Source: Erythrobacter sanguineus
GTDB lineage: Bacteria > Pseudomonadota > Alphaproteobacteria > Sphingomonadales > Sphingomonadaceae
Reading direction: 5' to 3'
Assembly: GCF_900143235.1 (NCBI RefSeq)
Contig: NZ_FRDF01000016.1
Location: 33,833-97,832, forward strand
DNA: 64,000 nucleotides
Shown here: positions 17,426-27,547 of the stretch, in pieces
Layout: every line of letters begins with the position of its first letter
How positions within the stretch are numbered: position 1 is the stretch's first letter
The notes under the pieces: model-generated
What the model was told of the DNA's origin: nothing
The model's database searches: none
Seen by the model: only the letters and a program-made list of their open reading frames with translations
Program-made: the position numbers and the translations under genes

Positions 17426-18853
17426 ATGGAAAATCCCGGCTCCTCGATCATATCGGCGCTTGGCGCAGGCAGCGGCATCGATTTTATCGCTTTGGCGAAT
17501 AATATCTCCACCGCCAGCTTCGCGTTTCAGCGCGATACCGTGGAGGCGCGGCGCGAGACGCTGGAGGCGCAGATTTCCGCTGCCGGGCAGTTGCGCAATG
17601 CCGTGACGAGCCTTGCCAGCGCGCTGGGTGACCGGATCCGCAATGGCGACCTGGCCCCGCGCGGCGAGCTGGGCAACACCAGTGTGGCGCGGGTCAGCGT
17701 GCCTGCGGGACTTTCCCCCCGCGGCACGTTCTCACTTGAAGTCACCAGCCTTGCGCAGGGGCAGACGCTGGTCGGCAATGCCTATGCCAGCCGCGATGAT
17801 CTGGTGGGCGAAGGCACGCTCAATATCCGTTTCGGCAGCATCGACGGCGCAAGCTTCAGCGCCGACGCGGCGCGCGATCCGCTGGCGATTGACGTCACCG
17901 CCGATGATACGCTGGCCACACTGGCGGCGAAGATCACCCGCGAAAGCGGCGGGGGGGTAACCGCCTACGTCGCCGCCGGCGCCACCGGCGCGCAACTGGT
18001 GCTGAAGGGCGCGGAAGGGGCGGCCAACGGCTTCGTGATCGAACCAGCAGGGGCGGGCGGCGGCGCGGTGCCGGGCGATCTTGCCTACCTTGGCTGGAGC
18101 CCGGCGAGCGATGCAGGCGAGCTGCGCACCGTAGCGGGCGACGCCGAATTCCTGCTCGATACCGTGGCGATGACCAGCGCGACCAACCGCGTCACCGGCC
18201 TGCCGGGCGGCTTCACGCTGAACCTCACCGGCACCAATCAGGGTGCGCCCACCAATCTGACTTTTGCCAACAACACCGAAGCGATTTCCGGAGTGATGGG
18301 CGATTTCGTCGCGGCGCTGAACGATATCGTCGAGCAGGCGAACCAGCTTGCCTCCCCCTTCGGCGGCGCGCTTGGCAATGATCCGGGCGCGCGCGAATTG
18401 CGCCGCGATCTGGCTGCGCTGGCCGGACAGGTGATAATGCCGGGCGCGGCGGCGGGCGAACCGCGCACGCTGGCCGATATCGGGCTGGCGCTGAACCGCG
18501 ACGGGACGTTCCGGCTCGATACGGCGCGGCTGGGTCAGACGCTTGATGCCAGTCCGGATGCGGTCGCGGCAATGTTCACCACCGGCGCTTCGGGTGTGTT
18601 TGCCACGATTGATCGGTTCGCGCGTGAAAACAGCCTTGTCAGCGATCCCGGCTCGCTTGGCGGGTCGGTGCGGCGGTTCGAGGCGCAGCTCGAACGCAGC
18701 GATGATCGGCTGGCGCGCATTGCCGAACAGCAGGAGTCCCTGCGTGATCGCCTGACCCGCGATCTGGTCGCCGCCGAACGCCGGGTCGCGGCATCGCAAT
18801 CAACGCTGACCTTCATTCGCCAGCAGGTGGATATCTGGTCGGCGGATAATTGA
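17426..18853 (+). CDS. fliD: Flagellar filament cap protein FliD
   Basis: A 475-residue hook-associated protein 2, the cap under which flagellin is inserted. The N-terminus (SIISALGAGSGIDFIALANNI) and the C-terminal coiled coil (about residues 410-475) match the family; FliD_C features such as LADIGLALNRDGTFRLD are present. It is followed 13 bases later by fliS, as usual. The start ATG has GAGG six bases upstream. Confidence 0.92.
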   Translation: MENPGSSIISALGAGSGIDFIALANNISTASFAFQRDTVEARRETLEAQISAAGQLRNAVTSLASALGDRIRNGDLAPRGELGNTSVARVSVPAGLSPRGTFSLEVTSLAQGQTLVGNAYASRDDLVGEGTLNIRFGSIDGASFSADAARDPLAIDVTADDTLATLAAKITRESGGGVTAYVAAGATGAQLVLKGAEGAANGFVIEPAGAGGGAVPGDLAYLGWSPASDAGELRTVAGDAEFLLDTVAMTSATNRVTGLPGGFTLNLTGTNQGAPTNLTFANNTEAISGVMGDFVAALNDIVEQANQLASPFGGALGNDPGARELRRDLAALAGQVIMPGAAAGEPRTLADIGLALNRDGTFRLDTARLGQTLDASPDAVAAMFTTGASGVFATIDRFARENSLVSDPGSLGGSVRRFEAQLERSDDRLARIAEQQESLRDRLTRDLVAAERRVAASQSTLTFIRQQVDIWSADN

Positions 18854-18866
18854 GGGAGCAGGGCAG

Positions 18867-19235
18867 ATGCAGATGCTTTCGCGCAACCCCGCCGCCGCCT
18901 ATCGCCGGGTCGAACTGGACGCCCGGATCGAGGCGTCAAGCGCCGCCGATCTCACCCGGATATGTCTGGAAGAGGCCATCGCCGCGCTCGGTCAGGCGTT
19001 GCTGGCGCTTGACCGGATGCCCGGCGAGATCCCGCGCGAGGTGCTGACGCGGGCGCAGACCATTGCCCTGTGGCTGGCGCGCTCGGTCGCGCCGGAACAC
19101 CCGCTGCGCGAAAGCCTGGTGACTTTCTATGGCGGGCTGGCGGGCCAGATCGGTGCCAATTTCACCCGCGCGCGTCCTGATGAAATCGCCCGCGTGCGCG
19201 ATGATCTCAAGGATCTGCTGGTTGCAGCCGGGTGA
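18867..19235 (+). CDS. fliS: Flagellin export chaperone FliS
   Basis: A 122-residue four-helix FliS that binds flagellin's C-terminus in the cytoplasm. The helical pattern and N-terminal AAYRRVELDARIEAS agree with the family's short Tyr-containing start. It is the last gene of the fli array; the next gene is convergent, and no strong terminator is visible in the 69 bases between. Confidence 0.87.
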   Translation: MQMLSRNPAAAYRRVELDARIEASSAADLTRICLEEAIAALGQALLALDRMPGEIPREVLTRAQTIALWLARSVAPEHPLRESLVTFYGGLAGQIGANFTRARPDEIARVRDDLKDLLVAAG

Positions 19236-19246
19236 GCGTTTGCCCA

Positions 19247-19262
19247 TGCTCCACGTGGAACC
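19247..19262. promoter_or_regulatory. parS-like site (candidate ParB binding)
   Basis: TGCTCCACGTGGAACC lies in the short gap between convergent genes. It differs by one base from the TGTTCCACGTGGAACC form of parS described in Pseudomonas and keeps the CCACGTGG palindromic core. One such match can occur by chance, so it is a candidate only. Confidence 0.35.
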
Positions 19263-19304
19263 GAAGCCTTGCCACGCAGAACCATTGCAAGAACACAGCT
19301 CTCC

Positions 19305-20189
19305 TCAGCCCAGCATCCCAGCGATGATCCGCGCTGCATCCTGCGGGTCTTCGAACGGGTGGAAATGGGTGCGGTCGGGGCGGTGCAGATCGATGCCCTG
19401 CGGCAGGATCGATGCAAGATCAGGCCAGGTCGGCGAGCTTTTGAAGTCGGTGAGGCTGGTCATCTGCGCGCGCACCACCAGCACTGGGATATCGACCTGT
19501 TTTGCCGCTTCCAGAATCGCGCCATTGCTGCGGCTTGAGGCATAGACGCTGGCCTCCACCTCTGGCGCGCAGGCGAGTTCCATGCCCTTGCCCGAGGGTG
19601 CGGGGACAAGCCCGTAGCGGCAATAATCTGCGAAAACGCGGGGCGCGAACAGGCAATAGGGATCGCGGCTGCGGAACCGTTCCATCATCGCTTCCGGGCT
19701 GACGAAATCGCGCTTGCGGCGGATTGCAGGATGCGGGTTGTCGGCGGAAAAGAGCACTTCTGCGGTGGTGTAGTAATCGGGCGCAAGGATCACCGGATCA
19801 AACAGCACGAGGCAACTGAAGGCGTGGCGGTGATCGGCGGCGACCTGCAACAGCGTGTGCGCGCCCATCGAATGGCCGATGCCGACCGCGCCTGTAAGGC
19901 CCGCCTGGTCGAGAAAGCCCGCGACATCGCTTGCCAGGTCCCGCCAATCATCGATCGGCCCGCCGCCCGATTGCCCGTGCCCGCGCATGTCGATGGCGTA
20001 GACGGCATGGGCAGGAAAGTGTTCGATGATGGCGTCGAACACCCGTCCGTGAAACCCGGTCGCATGGGCGAAGACCAGTGGCGGGGCTGGCGGGGCATCG
20101 GGCACAGGCGCCCATTCATGCACCGCCAGATCAATGCCATTGACGGCGTAGGTGCGGGTGACGGGTAGGGGACGGTTCGGGTTCATCAC
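19305..20189 (-). CDS. Alpha/beta fold hydrolase
   Basis: A 294-residue alpha/beta hydrolase. The nucleophile elbow GHSMG is near residue 109, an oxyanion-type region HATGFHGRVFD near 42, and a candidate catalytic His in the C-terminal TRTHFHPFEDP. The fold resembles epoxide hydrolases, haloperoxidases and esterases; substrate is unknown. There is no signal peptide, so it is cytoplasmic. ATG 20189 is followed by a second ATG, either of which could serve. It lies 53 bases downstream of the flippase gene on the same strand and may be cotranscribed with it. Confidence 0.85.
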   Translation of the reverse strand: MMNPNRPLPVTRTYAVNGIDLAVHEWAPVPDAPPAPPLVFAHATGFHGRVFDAIIEHFPAHAVYAIDMRGHGQSGGGPIDDWRDLASDVAGFLDQAGLTGAVGIGHSMGAHTLLQVAADHRHAFSCLVLFDPVILAPDYYTTAEVLFSADNPHPAIRRKRDFVSPEAMMERFRSRDPYCLFAPRVFADYCRYGLVPAPSGKGMELACAPEVEASVYASSRSNGAILEAAKQVDIPVLVVRAQMTSLTDFKSSPTWPDLASILPQGIDLHRPDRTHFHPFEDPQDAARIIAGMLG

Positions 20190-20242
20190 CCACCCACAAC
20201 CGGATCATATCGGGCAAGTCAATCACGCGCTTTTGGCAGGGG

Positions 20243-21739
20243 TCACTCTGCTGGGAGGGGCTCGCTTTCACCCCGTGTCCGCGCAAAACGGAGCGCTTCG
20301 GCCATCCGGTCTGGTGCAATCAGGTGGAGCACAGCGCCATAAAGCGCGACCCCGAGCGGCACCACAATCCCCAGCGCCAGCAGATCAATCACAGGCGGCA
20401 GCCAATGCAAGCCCAGCGCTACGCCTGCGGCCATCGCCAGCGCAGCGGCCAGCGGCGGCGCAATCGCCCGCATCAGCGCGCCGATCTGCAACCCCAGCAC
20501 CCGGCGCGACAGCAGGATGGTCGCCCCCGTCAGCACCGCCATCCCGCCGACCCAGCCCCAGGCAAAACCTGTCACGCCCCATTGCGATCCGATCAGGAAA
20601 CCGGCGGGCATCACCACGCTGCCCAGCATCGTGATCTTCAGGGCGATACCGGGAAACCCGCGTGCATTGGTGGCGGGCGAAAACAGGATCTGCAGGGTCA
20701 GCATAGCCATTGCCATGGCGAGGATGGGCAGCAGGGGGACAATCTCGATCCACTTTTCGCCCAGCAGCACCGGCACCAGCACCGGGGCGACAACCGCCAT
20801 CCCGGCATAGGCCGGCAGCGCCACCAGCATCACCAGCCGGATGGTGGCGAGCAGTGGCTCTGATCCCATTCCCTGCTGGCCCGTGCCCTGCTGGCGCGAA
20901 TAGGCGGCATAGGCGACCTCGTTGATCGGCGGCACGAACTTGGAGGCGAGCAATTGCGCAAGGAACAGCCCGGTGGTGTAGACCCCCAGCGTATGGGTAT
21001 CGAGCACGCGCCCGGCGATCATCACGTCGGCTTGGCTCTGCACGAACCAGAACAGTTGGGTCGCGGTCATCACGCCGCCGAAACCGGCGATGTGGCCAGC
21101 CCCGGTAAAGCGGAAGCTGGGGCGGATCGGCGCACGCGCGGCCCAGGTCATGCCGATGGCCTCGGTGACGAGCATCGCCATCGGTGCGGTCACCAGCGTC
21201 CATACGCCCCAGCCCGACAGCGCCCCTGTCAGCGCCGTGACCGCTCCGGTCAGCGCGGCGGCAAGGCGTACCTGTGCCGGACGACGGAAATCCATCTTCC
21301 GGCTGAGGATCGCGTGCGGCAGGGCGCAGAACGGCACCGCCAGATACAGCAGCGATTGTACCCGCAGCAGATCGGCAACCTCGGGTTGTTCGAACCACAG
21401 CGCCACCAGCGGCGCGGCAAGAAACTGTATCAGTGCCAGCCCGAAATTGAGCAGGATCAGCATGCCCAGCGTCTGACGCAGGCGTTCCTCGGTCACCTCC
21501 TTTTCGCGGATCAGCGCGCTGGCAAGGCCCCAGCCATTCATGGTGGAAAGCAGCACCAGCATCACCTGCGCCATCGCGAACAGCCCGTAATCCTCGGGCG
21601 CGAGCAGGCGGATCACGATCAGCGTCGAACACCACGAGACAATCTGGGTCAGCACCTGGCTGCCCGAACGCCAGATCACCGCCGTGCGCACCTGCGCGGC
21701 GAGCGACGGGCCAGCGGAAAGGGGATCGGCCTCAGCCAT
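20243..21739 (-). CDS. Oligosaccharide flippase family protein (Wzx-like)
   Basis: A 498-residue polytopic membrane protein of the polysaccharide transporter (MOP/Wzx) superfamily, which flips lipid-linked saccharides across the inner membrane. It has about 12-14 hydrophobic segments and the typical start region (SGSQVLTQIVSWCSTLIVIRLLAPEDYGLFAMAQ). The start at 21739 matches the family and overlaps the upstream gene's end by eight bases; the frame extends further upstream but that part is out of character. With the FemAB-type gene before it, a small envelope-polysaccharide operon is likely; no glycosyltransferases are adjacent. Confidence 0.88.
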   Translation of the reverse strand: MAEADPLSAGPSLAAQVRTAVIWRSGSQVLTQIVSWCSTLIVIRLLAPEDYGLFAMAQVMLVLLSTMNGWGLASALIREKEVTEERLRQTLGMLILLNFGLALIQFLAAPLVALWFEQPEVADLLRVQSLLYLAVPFCALPHAILSRKMDFRRPAQVRLAAALTGAVTALTGALSGWGVWTLVTAPMAMLVTEAIGMTWAARAPIRPSFRFTGAGHIAGFGGVMTATQLFWFVQSQADVMIAGRVLDTHTLGVYTTGLFLAQLLASKFVPPINEVAYAAYSRQQGTGQQGMGSEPLLATIRLVMLVALPAYAGMAVVAPVLVPVLLGEKWIEIVPLLPILAMAMAMLTLQILFSPATNARGFPGIALKITMLGSVVMPAGFLIGSQWGVTGFAWGWVGGMAVLTGATILLSRRVLGLQIGALMRAIAPPLAAALAMAAGVALGLHWLPPVIDLLALGIVVPLGVALYGAVLHLIAPDRMAEALRFARTRGESEPLPAE

Positions 21740-22829
21740 TGCGGGCAGCGTGCTCCCCGCCCGGGCCGTTGCCCCATAGTCTGGCGAGCACGCGCGAGGC
21801 GGTGCGGCTGCGCACGAACAGCAGGTCGGCAAAGTCATAGCCGGGGACCGCACCCATCGCACGTTTATAGCCGCTGTCGCCTGCGCCCATATCCATCATC
21901 GACTGGCCATCGGCGATCGCATCTTCCAGTGCCTTGTAATTGACCAGCTTGCCGATGTTGCATTCGGCAAAGTCTTCGACATAGCTGCCAGCGATCCCGT
22001 ATTGCCATGCGCCGTCATCAAGATCGAAGCTGAAGGCTATGGCACGATCATCGAGCATCAGGATGGTGGCGGCGAGATTTTCGGCGATCACCGGGTCGGC
22101 CAGCACGCCTTGCCACAGCCGTTGCTGGTGCGGGCGCATGAATTTCGCCCCGCTGCCGTCGGTGGTGCGCGCGATCCAGCTGGCCGCCTCGATCCGGCCC
22201 ATGTCTTTGATCACGGCATCGTTCCAGTCGTTTCCGCGCACATGCCGCCAGCGCGGGGTGCCGCGCTCCTCAAGCTTGCGCCATGCCACCCGCAGCCGCC
22301 GCGCGGTGGAGGATTTCGGCCAGCCTTCGGCCCGCAGGGCATCGCAGTCGATCAGCCATGCGGTGCCCGCTGGCCGCGAGAGCACCTGCCAGCCTGCCAG
22401 CCGCGCGGCTTCGACGAGCAACAGGGTCGAGGGATCATCGCTGCGCGCCGGGCCGAGCCGCCACACCGCGCCCAGACTGCGCGCGGCCGGATGGCCGAGC
22501 GCCTGCGCAAGCTCGAAGGTATCGGCATCGTCTGCCAGCAGGATATTGCGCAGCGGCCAGTAGCTGCCCGGCACCTTGCGCGCGCCGAGCATAGCTGTGA
22601 CCAGCGGCGCAGGGCCGAAGCCGCAAGTGGGAATCGCCGCGACAAGCGCGCCATTGTCGCGGCGCACCAGCAGGGTCTGCCCCTTCTCCGATGCGCTGGC
22701 GCGAAACCACGCGGCACGCAGGAAATGGTGGCCCGACAGGCTGCTCTGGGCGAGCCTGTCCACCTCGGGCGGGAAGCCCGCGTGGGTTTCCAGCGTCAGC
22801 GGGGCAGCTGCGATCTTGGTTTCAAACAT
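21732..22829 (-). CDS. FemAB/CelD-like GNAT acyltransferase
   Basis: A 365-residue protein with the two-lobed GNAT architecture of CelD/BcsL and FemAB-type proteins often found with exopolysaccharide genes. The second lobe has a recognisable acyl-CoA acetyltransferase-6 pattern (WQYGIAGSYVEDFAECNIGKLVNYKALEDAI, residues ~295-325). Its 3' end overlaps the flippase start, which supports a common role in polysaccharide modification or export. The acceptor is unknown. Confidence 0.8.
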   Translation of the reverse strand: MFETKIAAAPLTLETHAGFPPEVDRLAQSSLSGHHFLRAAWFRASASEKGQTLLVRRDNGALVAAIPTCGFGPAPLVTAMLGARKVPGSYWPLRNILLADDADTFELAQALGHPAARSLGAVWRLGPARSDDPSTLLLVEAARLAGWQVLSRPAGTAWLIDCDALRAEGWPKSSTARRLRVAWRKLEERGTPRWRHVRGNDWNDAVIKDMGRIEAASWIARTTDGSGAKFMRPHQQRLWQGVLADPVIAENLAATILMLDDRAIAFSFDLDDGAWQYGIAGSYVEDFAECNIGKLVNYKALEDAIADGQSMMDMGAGDSGYKRAMGAVPGYDFADLLFVRSRTASRVLARLWGNGPGGEHAARNG

Positions 22830-23033
22830 CAGTCACCTGCTGTGCCGCTCGGTTGGAGTGGCGCCTTGTCTCCCCCCTAGTGCAGCGGCGTAACCACCCG
22901 GTTAACCAAGCACCGATTTCGCGGTGTGTCTGCGCTTGCCCGGAACCTCCGGCCCTACGATTGATTGACAAGCTGCCGATGCTCGGGGCAACGCAGCCGC
23001 GCCCGATCCCGCCTGTTGCCCCGCCCGCCCTTC

Positions 23034-23579
23034 ATGCCCTTGCCGGAGACCCCCTTGCCTGCCCCCCCATTGCCTGATCACTCTCCGACCGCACCGGCTG
23101 CGTTTCGCCAGCTTATGGGCCAGTTTGCGACCGGGGTTGCAGTGGTTTCGGTGGTGCCGGGGGATGGCGACCCACAGGCCGGCGGAATCGCGGCGATGAC
23201 GATCAATTCGCTCGTCTCGGTTTCGCTCGATCCGATGCTGGTGTGCTGGAATCTGCAGAATTCATCGAGCCAGTTCGGTGCCTATGCGCAGGCTGAACGG
23301 TTCGCGGTCAGCATTCTGGCGGAAGGTCAGCAGACGCTGGCCCGGCGCTATGCCGCGCGCGGCAGCAACGCGCTGATCCCTGATGATTTCGAAACCGGGC
23401 CGCATGGCCTGCCCGTGATTGCGGGCGCAATCGGCCATCTCGCCTGCCGCCGCTGGGCGGTGCACGAAGCGGGCGATCACACGCTGATCCTCGGACAGGT
23501 CGAGGGGATGGCGCACCCCGAATCCGGCGTTCGCCCGCTGGTGTTCTTCGGTGGACGGTTCGAGGAACTCGCGCCCTAG
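23034..23579 (+). CDS. Flavin reductase family protein
   Basis: About 181 residues of FMN-binding split-barrel flavin reductase. Family landmarks are [46 protein letters not shown] and the C-terminal [10 protein letters not shown]...PLVFFGGRF. Such enzymes supply reduced flavin to two-component monooxygenases or act as stand-alone reductases. The start is uncertain: ATG 23034 is the first ATG before the conserved core; a TTG at 22965 is possible. Its TAG stop shares a CTAG with the stop of the convergent formaldehyde dehydrogenase gene. Confidence 0.85.
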   Translation: MPLPETPLPAPPLPDHSPTAPAAFRQLMGQFATGVAVVSVVPGDGDPQAGGIAAMTINSLVSVSLDPMLVCWNLQNSSSQFGAYAQAERFAVSILAEGQQTLARRYAARGSNALIPDDFETGPHGLPVIAGAIGHLACRRWAVHEAGDHTLILGQVEGMAHPESGVRPLVFFGGRFEELAP

Positions 23580-24688
23580 AACACCACCACGCTGCGGATC
23601 GATTTGCCTGCATGCATCAGATCAAATGCGGTGTTGATCTCCTCCAGCCCCATGACATGGGTGATCATCGGATCGATCTGGATCTTGCCGGTCATGTACA
23701 TATCGACGATCTTGGGCACGTCGGTGCGGCCCTTGGCGCCGCCGAAGGCTGTGCCGCGCCAGTTGCGCCCCGTTACGAGCTGGAAGGGGCGGGTGGCGAT
23801 TTCCTTGCCCGCTTCGGCCACGCCAATGATGATGCTGGTGCCCCAGCCGCGGTGGCAGGCTTCCAAAGCGGTGCGCATGACCTCGGTGTTGCCGGTGGCA
23901 TCGAAGGTGTAATCCGCGCCGCCATCGGTCATCGCGACGATTTGGGCGACGGTTTCCTCGCGGCTCAAACCTGATGAATTGAGGAAGTGGGTCATGCCGA
24001 ATTTTTTGCCCCATTCCTCGCGGTCTGCGTTGATGTCGACCCCGATGATGAGGTTTGCGCCTGCCAGCCGCGCGCCCTGAATGACGTTGAGGCCAATCCC
24101 GCCAAGGCCGAACACCACGACATTGTCACCCACCTGCACCTTGGCCGTATTGGTCACAGCGCCGACCCCGGTGGTCACCCCGCAGCCGATGTAGCAGGCG
24201 GACTGGAACGGCGCGTCCTCGCGGATCTTCGCCACCGCGATTTCGGGCAGCACGGTGAAATTGCTGAAGGTGGAACAGCCCATGTAGTGATAGATCGGCT
24301 GGCCTTTGTAGGAAAAGCGCGTGGTGCCATCGGGCATCAGCCCCTTGCCTTGGGTGGCGCGGATCGCCGTGCACAGGTTGGTCTTGCCCGAAAGGCACGA
24401 CTTACACTGGCGGCATTCCGGGATGTAGAGCGGGATCACGTGATCGCCGGGTTTGACGCTGGTGACGCCCGCGCCCACCTCGCGCACGATCCCTGCGCCT
24501 TCATGGCCTAGAACGCCGGGGAAGATCCCTTCGCTGTCGTACCCGTCGAGCGTGTAGGCATCGGTGTGGCAGATGCCGGTCGCCATGATTTCCACCAGCA
24601 CTTCGCCCGCCTTCGGCCCTTCGAGATCGAGTTCGACGATTTCGAGCGGTTTTTTCGCTTCAAAGGCAACGGCAGCGCGGGTTTTCAT
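23576..24688 (-). CDS. S-(hydroxymethyl)glutathione dehydrogenase / class III alcohol dehydrogenase
   Basis: A 370-residue zinc alcohol dehydrogenase of class III (FrmA/AdhC type) that oxidises S-hydroxymethylglutathione in formaldehyde detoxification. Catalytic zinc ligands are in [13 protein letters not shown] (Cys near 39) and GHEGAGIV; four structural-zinc cysteines lie in [15 protein letters not shown] (near residues 92-106); the NAD-binding GLGGIG is near 195. Length is full. No S-formylglutathione hydrolase gene is adjacent, so the second pathway step must be elsewhere. Confidence 0.96.
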   Translation of the reverse strand: MKTRAAVAFEAKKPLEIVELDLEGPKAGEVLVEIMATGICHTDAYTLDGYDSEGIFPGVLGHEGAGIVREVGAGVTSVKPGDHVIPLYIPECRQCKSCLSGKTNLCTAIRATQGKGLMPDGTTRFSYKGQPIYHYMGCSTFSNFTVLPEIAVAKIREDAPFQSACYIGCGVTTGVGAVTNTAKVQVGDNVVVFGLGGIGLNVIQGARLAGANLIIGVDINADREEWGKKFGMTHFLNSSGLSREETVAQIVAMTDGGADYTFDATGNTEVMRTALEACHRGWGTSIIIGVAEAGKEIATRPFQLVTGRNWRGTAFGGAKGRTDVPKIVDMYMTGKIQIDPMITHVMGLEEINTAFDLMHAGKSIRSVVVF

Positions 24689-24743
24689 CAGCGGGTTCTC
24701 CTTGAAACGCGCCTATTCCCGTCCCTGCGGCGCTTGGCAAGTA

Positions 24744-24929
24744 TCAGCGGCGAGCAGGCACGGCCTCGTGATCATAGGGACAATGGCGGCAGGCCGATCC
24801 GCAGCATTTGCCGCGCTTCAGATGCGCCACCCGCGTGAACACGGTGTAGCCCGTTTCGGGATCGCGATAGGTCGTCTCCCCGCGCGTGCAGGCGGCTTGG
24901 TGCAGGGCGTGCCACATGGGTTCGGTCAT
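24744..24929 (-). CDS. DUF5522-type small cysteine-rich protein
   Basis: A 61-residue protein with the conserved ending KRGKCCGSACRHCPY, which places it in the DUF5522 family. The four clustered cysteines suggest metal binding; function is unknown. It lies 55 bases upstream of the formaldehyde dehydrogenase gene on the same strand and could be transcribed with it. Confidence 0.8.
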   Translation of the reverse strand: MTEPMWHALHQAACTRGETTYRDPETGYTVFTRVAHLKRGKCCGSACRHCPYDHEAVPARR

Positions 24930-25102
24930 CGTGCAGGGCGATAGAGCGATTGATCGCCAGCGCCAAGAGCGTGACTTCGATGCCGCATGTTATATGATAT
25001 CCCGCATTGCGCTGGGCGCCGGATTGGATAGTCACTTGCGCAAGCCACGCTTTTGCGCTGTGTCGTGGGGCCAGCGATCTGTCACATTCTCGGAGACCGC
25101 CG

Positions 25103-27547
25103 TTGCGTTTCGTGCTTTTTCTCGCCGCCCTGCTGTTCGCCATCCCCGCCCCGACCGCGGTTCATGCACAGGGCGTGCAGCAGACCAAGGGCAGTTTCGA
25201 AGACAAGTTTCGCCAGCTCGATGAAGTGCTGCCCGATCCCAATGTCTATCGCACCGCTGGCGGCGCACCGGGGCATCAGTACTGGCAGCAGCAGGTCGAT
25301 TACCGGATCGCCGCCGAACTCGATGAACCGCGCCGCCGCATGACCGCGCGGGCGACGATCCGCTACACCAACAATTCGCCCGACACCTTGCCGTGGCTGT
25401 GGATGCAGCTTGATCAGAACATCTTCCGCAAGGATTCAATGGCCGAACTCACCGATGCCTTCGGCGGCCCCGGGCGGCGCGGGCCGAAGGTCAGCCTTGG
25501 TTCGGCGAGCGAGCCGACCAGGCTTTCAATGGACGAATTGCGCCGCCAGCAGGCAATGGCGGATAATTCCTACGGGTACGACATCAATGCGGTGCGCACC
25601 ATGGACGGGGTGGATCTGGCGCACACCATCGTCGGCACGCTGATGCGGATCGATCTGCCGGCACCGCTGGCCTCGGGCGAAAGCATCGAATTTACGATCG
25701 AATGGGCGTTCAACATCGTCGAGGAAGACGCTGTGGTGGCGCGTTCTGGCTATGAACATTTCCCCGATGATCCGCGCAAGGGCGGCAATGACATTTTTCT
25801 GCTGGCCCAGTGGTTCCCGCGCATGGTGGTCTATTCGGACTACGAAGGCTGGCACAACAAGGAGTTTCTGGGGCGCGGCGAATTCACGCTGGAATTTGGC
25901 GATTACGAAGTCGAAATGACCGTGCCCGACGATCACATCGTCGCTTCCACCGGGGTGCTCCAGAACCCCGATGCGGTGCTCACCGCAGCGCAGCGCCAAC
26001 GGCTGGAAACCGCCAGGAACGCCGATGCGCCGATGTTTATCGTCACCCCGCAGGAAGCCGCCGCCGCCGAAGCGGGCAACCCGCGCGGCAAGAAGACGTG
26101 GAAGTTCTCCGCCCGGAACGTGCGCGATTTCGCCTGGGCCTCCAGCCGCAAGTTCATGTGGGATGCGCAAGGCCACAAGCAGCCGGGTGCAGAGCACGAA
26201 ACCGTGCTGGCGATGAGCTTCTGGCCCAAGGAAGGCGGCGAGTTGTGGCGCAAATATTCGACCGCGGCCGTGGTCCACACCATGAAGGTCTATTCGCGTT
26301 TCAGCTTTGATTATCCCTATCCTACCGCGCAGAGCATCAACGGGCCGGTCGGCGGGATGGAATACCCGATGATCACCTTCAACGGCCCGCGCACCACGCT
26401 CAACAAGGATGGGACCCGCACCCATTCGCTGGCGGAGAAGGTGTTCCTCGTTGGCGTGGTGATCCACGAAATCGGCCACATCTATTTCCCGATGACAGTC
26501 AATTCGGATGAACGCCAATGGACGTGGATGGACGAAGGCCTCAACTCCTTCCTTGATTCGGTCGCCGGGTATGAGTGGGACCCGGACATGCCCTGGACCC
26601 GCAGCCTGCCGCGCGACATGGTCAGCTATATGGTGTCGAGCCAGCAGGAACCGATCATGACCCAGTCGGATTCGGTCACCAACCTCGGTGCCAATGCCTA
26701 TGGCAAACCGTCGGCGGCCTATCATATCCTGCGCGACACGGTGATCGGGCGCGAGCGGTTTGATTTCGCGCTTAAGGAATATGCCCGCCGCTGGAAGTTC
26801 AAGCGGCCCACGCCGGCCGATTTCTTCCGCACCATCGAGGAAGCGAGCGGCACCGATCTCGACTGGTTCTGGCGCGGCTGGTTCTACACCACCGATCATG
26901 TCGATATTTCGCTGGATTCGATCCACCGGCTGAGGATCGACACTGAGGACCCCGATATTGATCTGCCCCGCCGCCGCCGTGAGCGCGATGACGAACCGGA
27001 TGCGGTCGGCATCGGCCTCAACCGGGATCAGGGACTGCCGATCTGGGTGCTGGAAAACCGCAATGTGCGCGATTTTTATGACAGCAATGACGAATTCACC
27101 GTCACCCCCAAGGACCGCAAGAAATATACCGGCTTTCTCGAAGGGCTGGACCCGTGGGAACGCAAGGTGTTCGACCGCGCGGTCAAGGAGGATGCAAATT
27201 ACTACGTCCTCAACTTCTCCAACAAGGGCGGGCTTGTCATGCCGATCATCCTTGGCCTCACCTTCAAGGACGGCAAGACCGAGAAGATGAACATCCCGGC
27301 GGAAATCTGGCGCCGCAATTCGCGTGAGGTGGCCAAGCTGCTGGTGTTCCCCAAGGGCAAGGAACTGGTACAGGTGGTGGTCGATCCCGATTGGGAAACC
27401 GCCGATGCCGACATCGAGAACAACCACTATCCGCGCCGCATCATCCCCAGCCGGATCGAGGCATTCAAATCCGAAAGCAGCAAGGCGCGCGTCAGGCGTG
27501 ACCTGATGGGTGAGGCAGCCGGCGCCGAGCCTGACGGGCGCAAGTGA
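25103..27547 (+). CDS. M1 family metallopeptidase (secreted)
   Basis: An 814-residue zinc aminopeptidase-like protein. HEIGH near residue 455 and the Glu of WMDEGLNSF near 478 make the HExxH-x18-E zinc site; the exopeptidase motif appears as GGMEYP, a variant of GAMEN. A signal peptide follows directly from the chosen TTG start at 25103 (RFVLFLAALLFAIPAP..., cleavage after VHA), which has GGAGA six bases upstream. An ATG at 25007 gives a poor N-terminal extension. The protein is therefore periplasmic or outer-membrane associated. It overlaps the next gene. Confidence 0.9.
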   Translation: MRFVLFLAALLFAIPAPTAVHAQGVQQTKGSFEDKFRQLDEVLPDPNVYRTAGGAPGHQYWQQQVDYRIAAELDEPRRRMTARATIRYTNNSPDTLPWLWMQLDQNIFRKDSMAELTDAFGGPGRRGPKVSLGSASEPTRLSMDELRRQQAMADNSYGYDINAVRTMDGVDLAHTIVGTLMRIDLPAPLASGESIEFTIEWAFNIVEEDAVVARSGYEHFPDDPRKGGNDIFLLAQWFPRMVVYSDYEGWHNKEFLGRGEFTLEFGDYEVEMTVPDDHIVASTGVLQNPDAVLTAAQRQRLETARNADAPMFIVTPQEAAAAEAGNPRGKKTWKFSARNVRDFAWASSRKFMWDAQGHKQPGAEHETVLAMSFWPKEGGELWRKYSTAAVVHTMKVYSRFSFDYPYPTAQSINGPVGGMEYPMITFNGPRTTLNKDGTRTHSLAEKVFLVGVVIHEIGHIYFPMTVNSDERQWTWMDEGLNSFLDSVAGYEWDPDMPWTRSLPRDMVSYMVSSQQEPIMTQSDSVTNLGANAYGKPSAAYHILRDTVIGRERFDFALKEYARRWKFKRPTPADFFRTIEEASGTDLDWFWRGWFYTTDHVDISLDSIHRLRIDTEDPDIDLPRRRRERDDEPDAVGIGLNRDQGLPIWVLENRNVRDFYDSNDEFTVTPKDRKKYTGFLEGLDPWERKVFDRAVKEDANYYVLNFSNKGGLVMPIILGLTFKDGKTEKMNIPAEIWRRNSREVAKLLVFPKGKELVQVVVDPDWETADADIENNHYPRRIIPSRIEAFKSESSKARVRRDLMGEAAGAEPDGRK

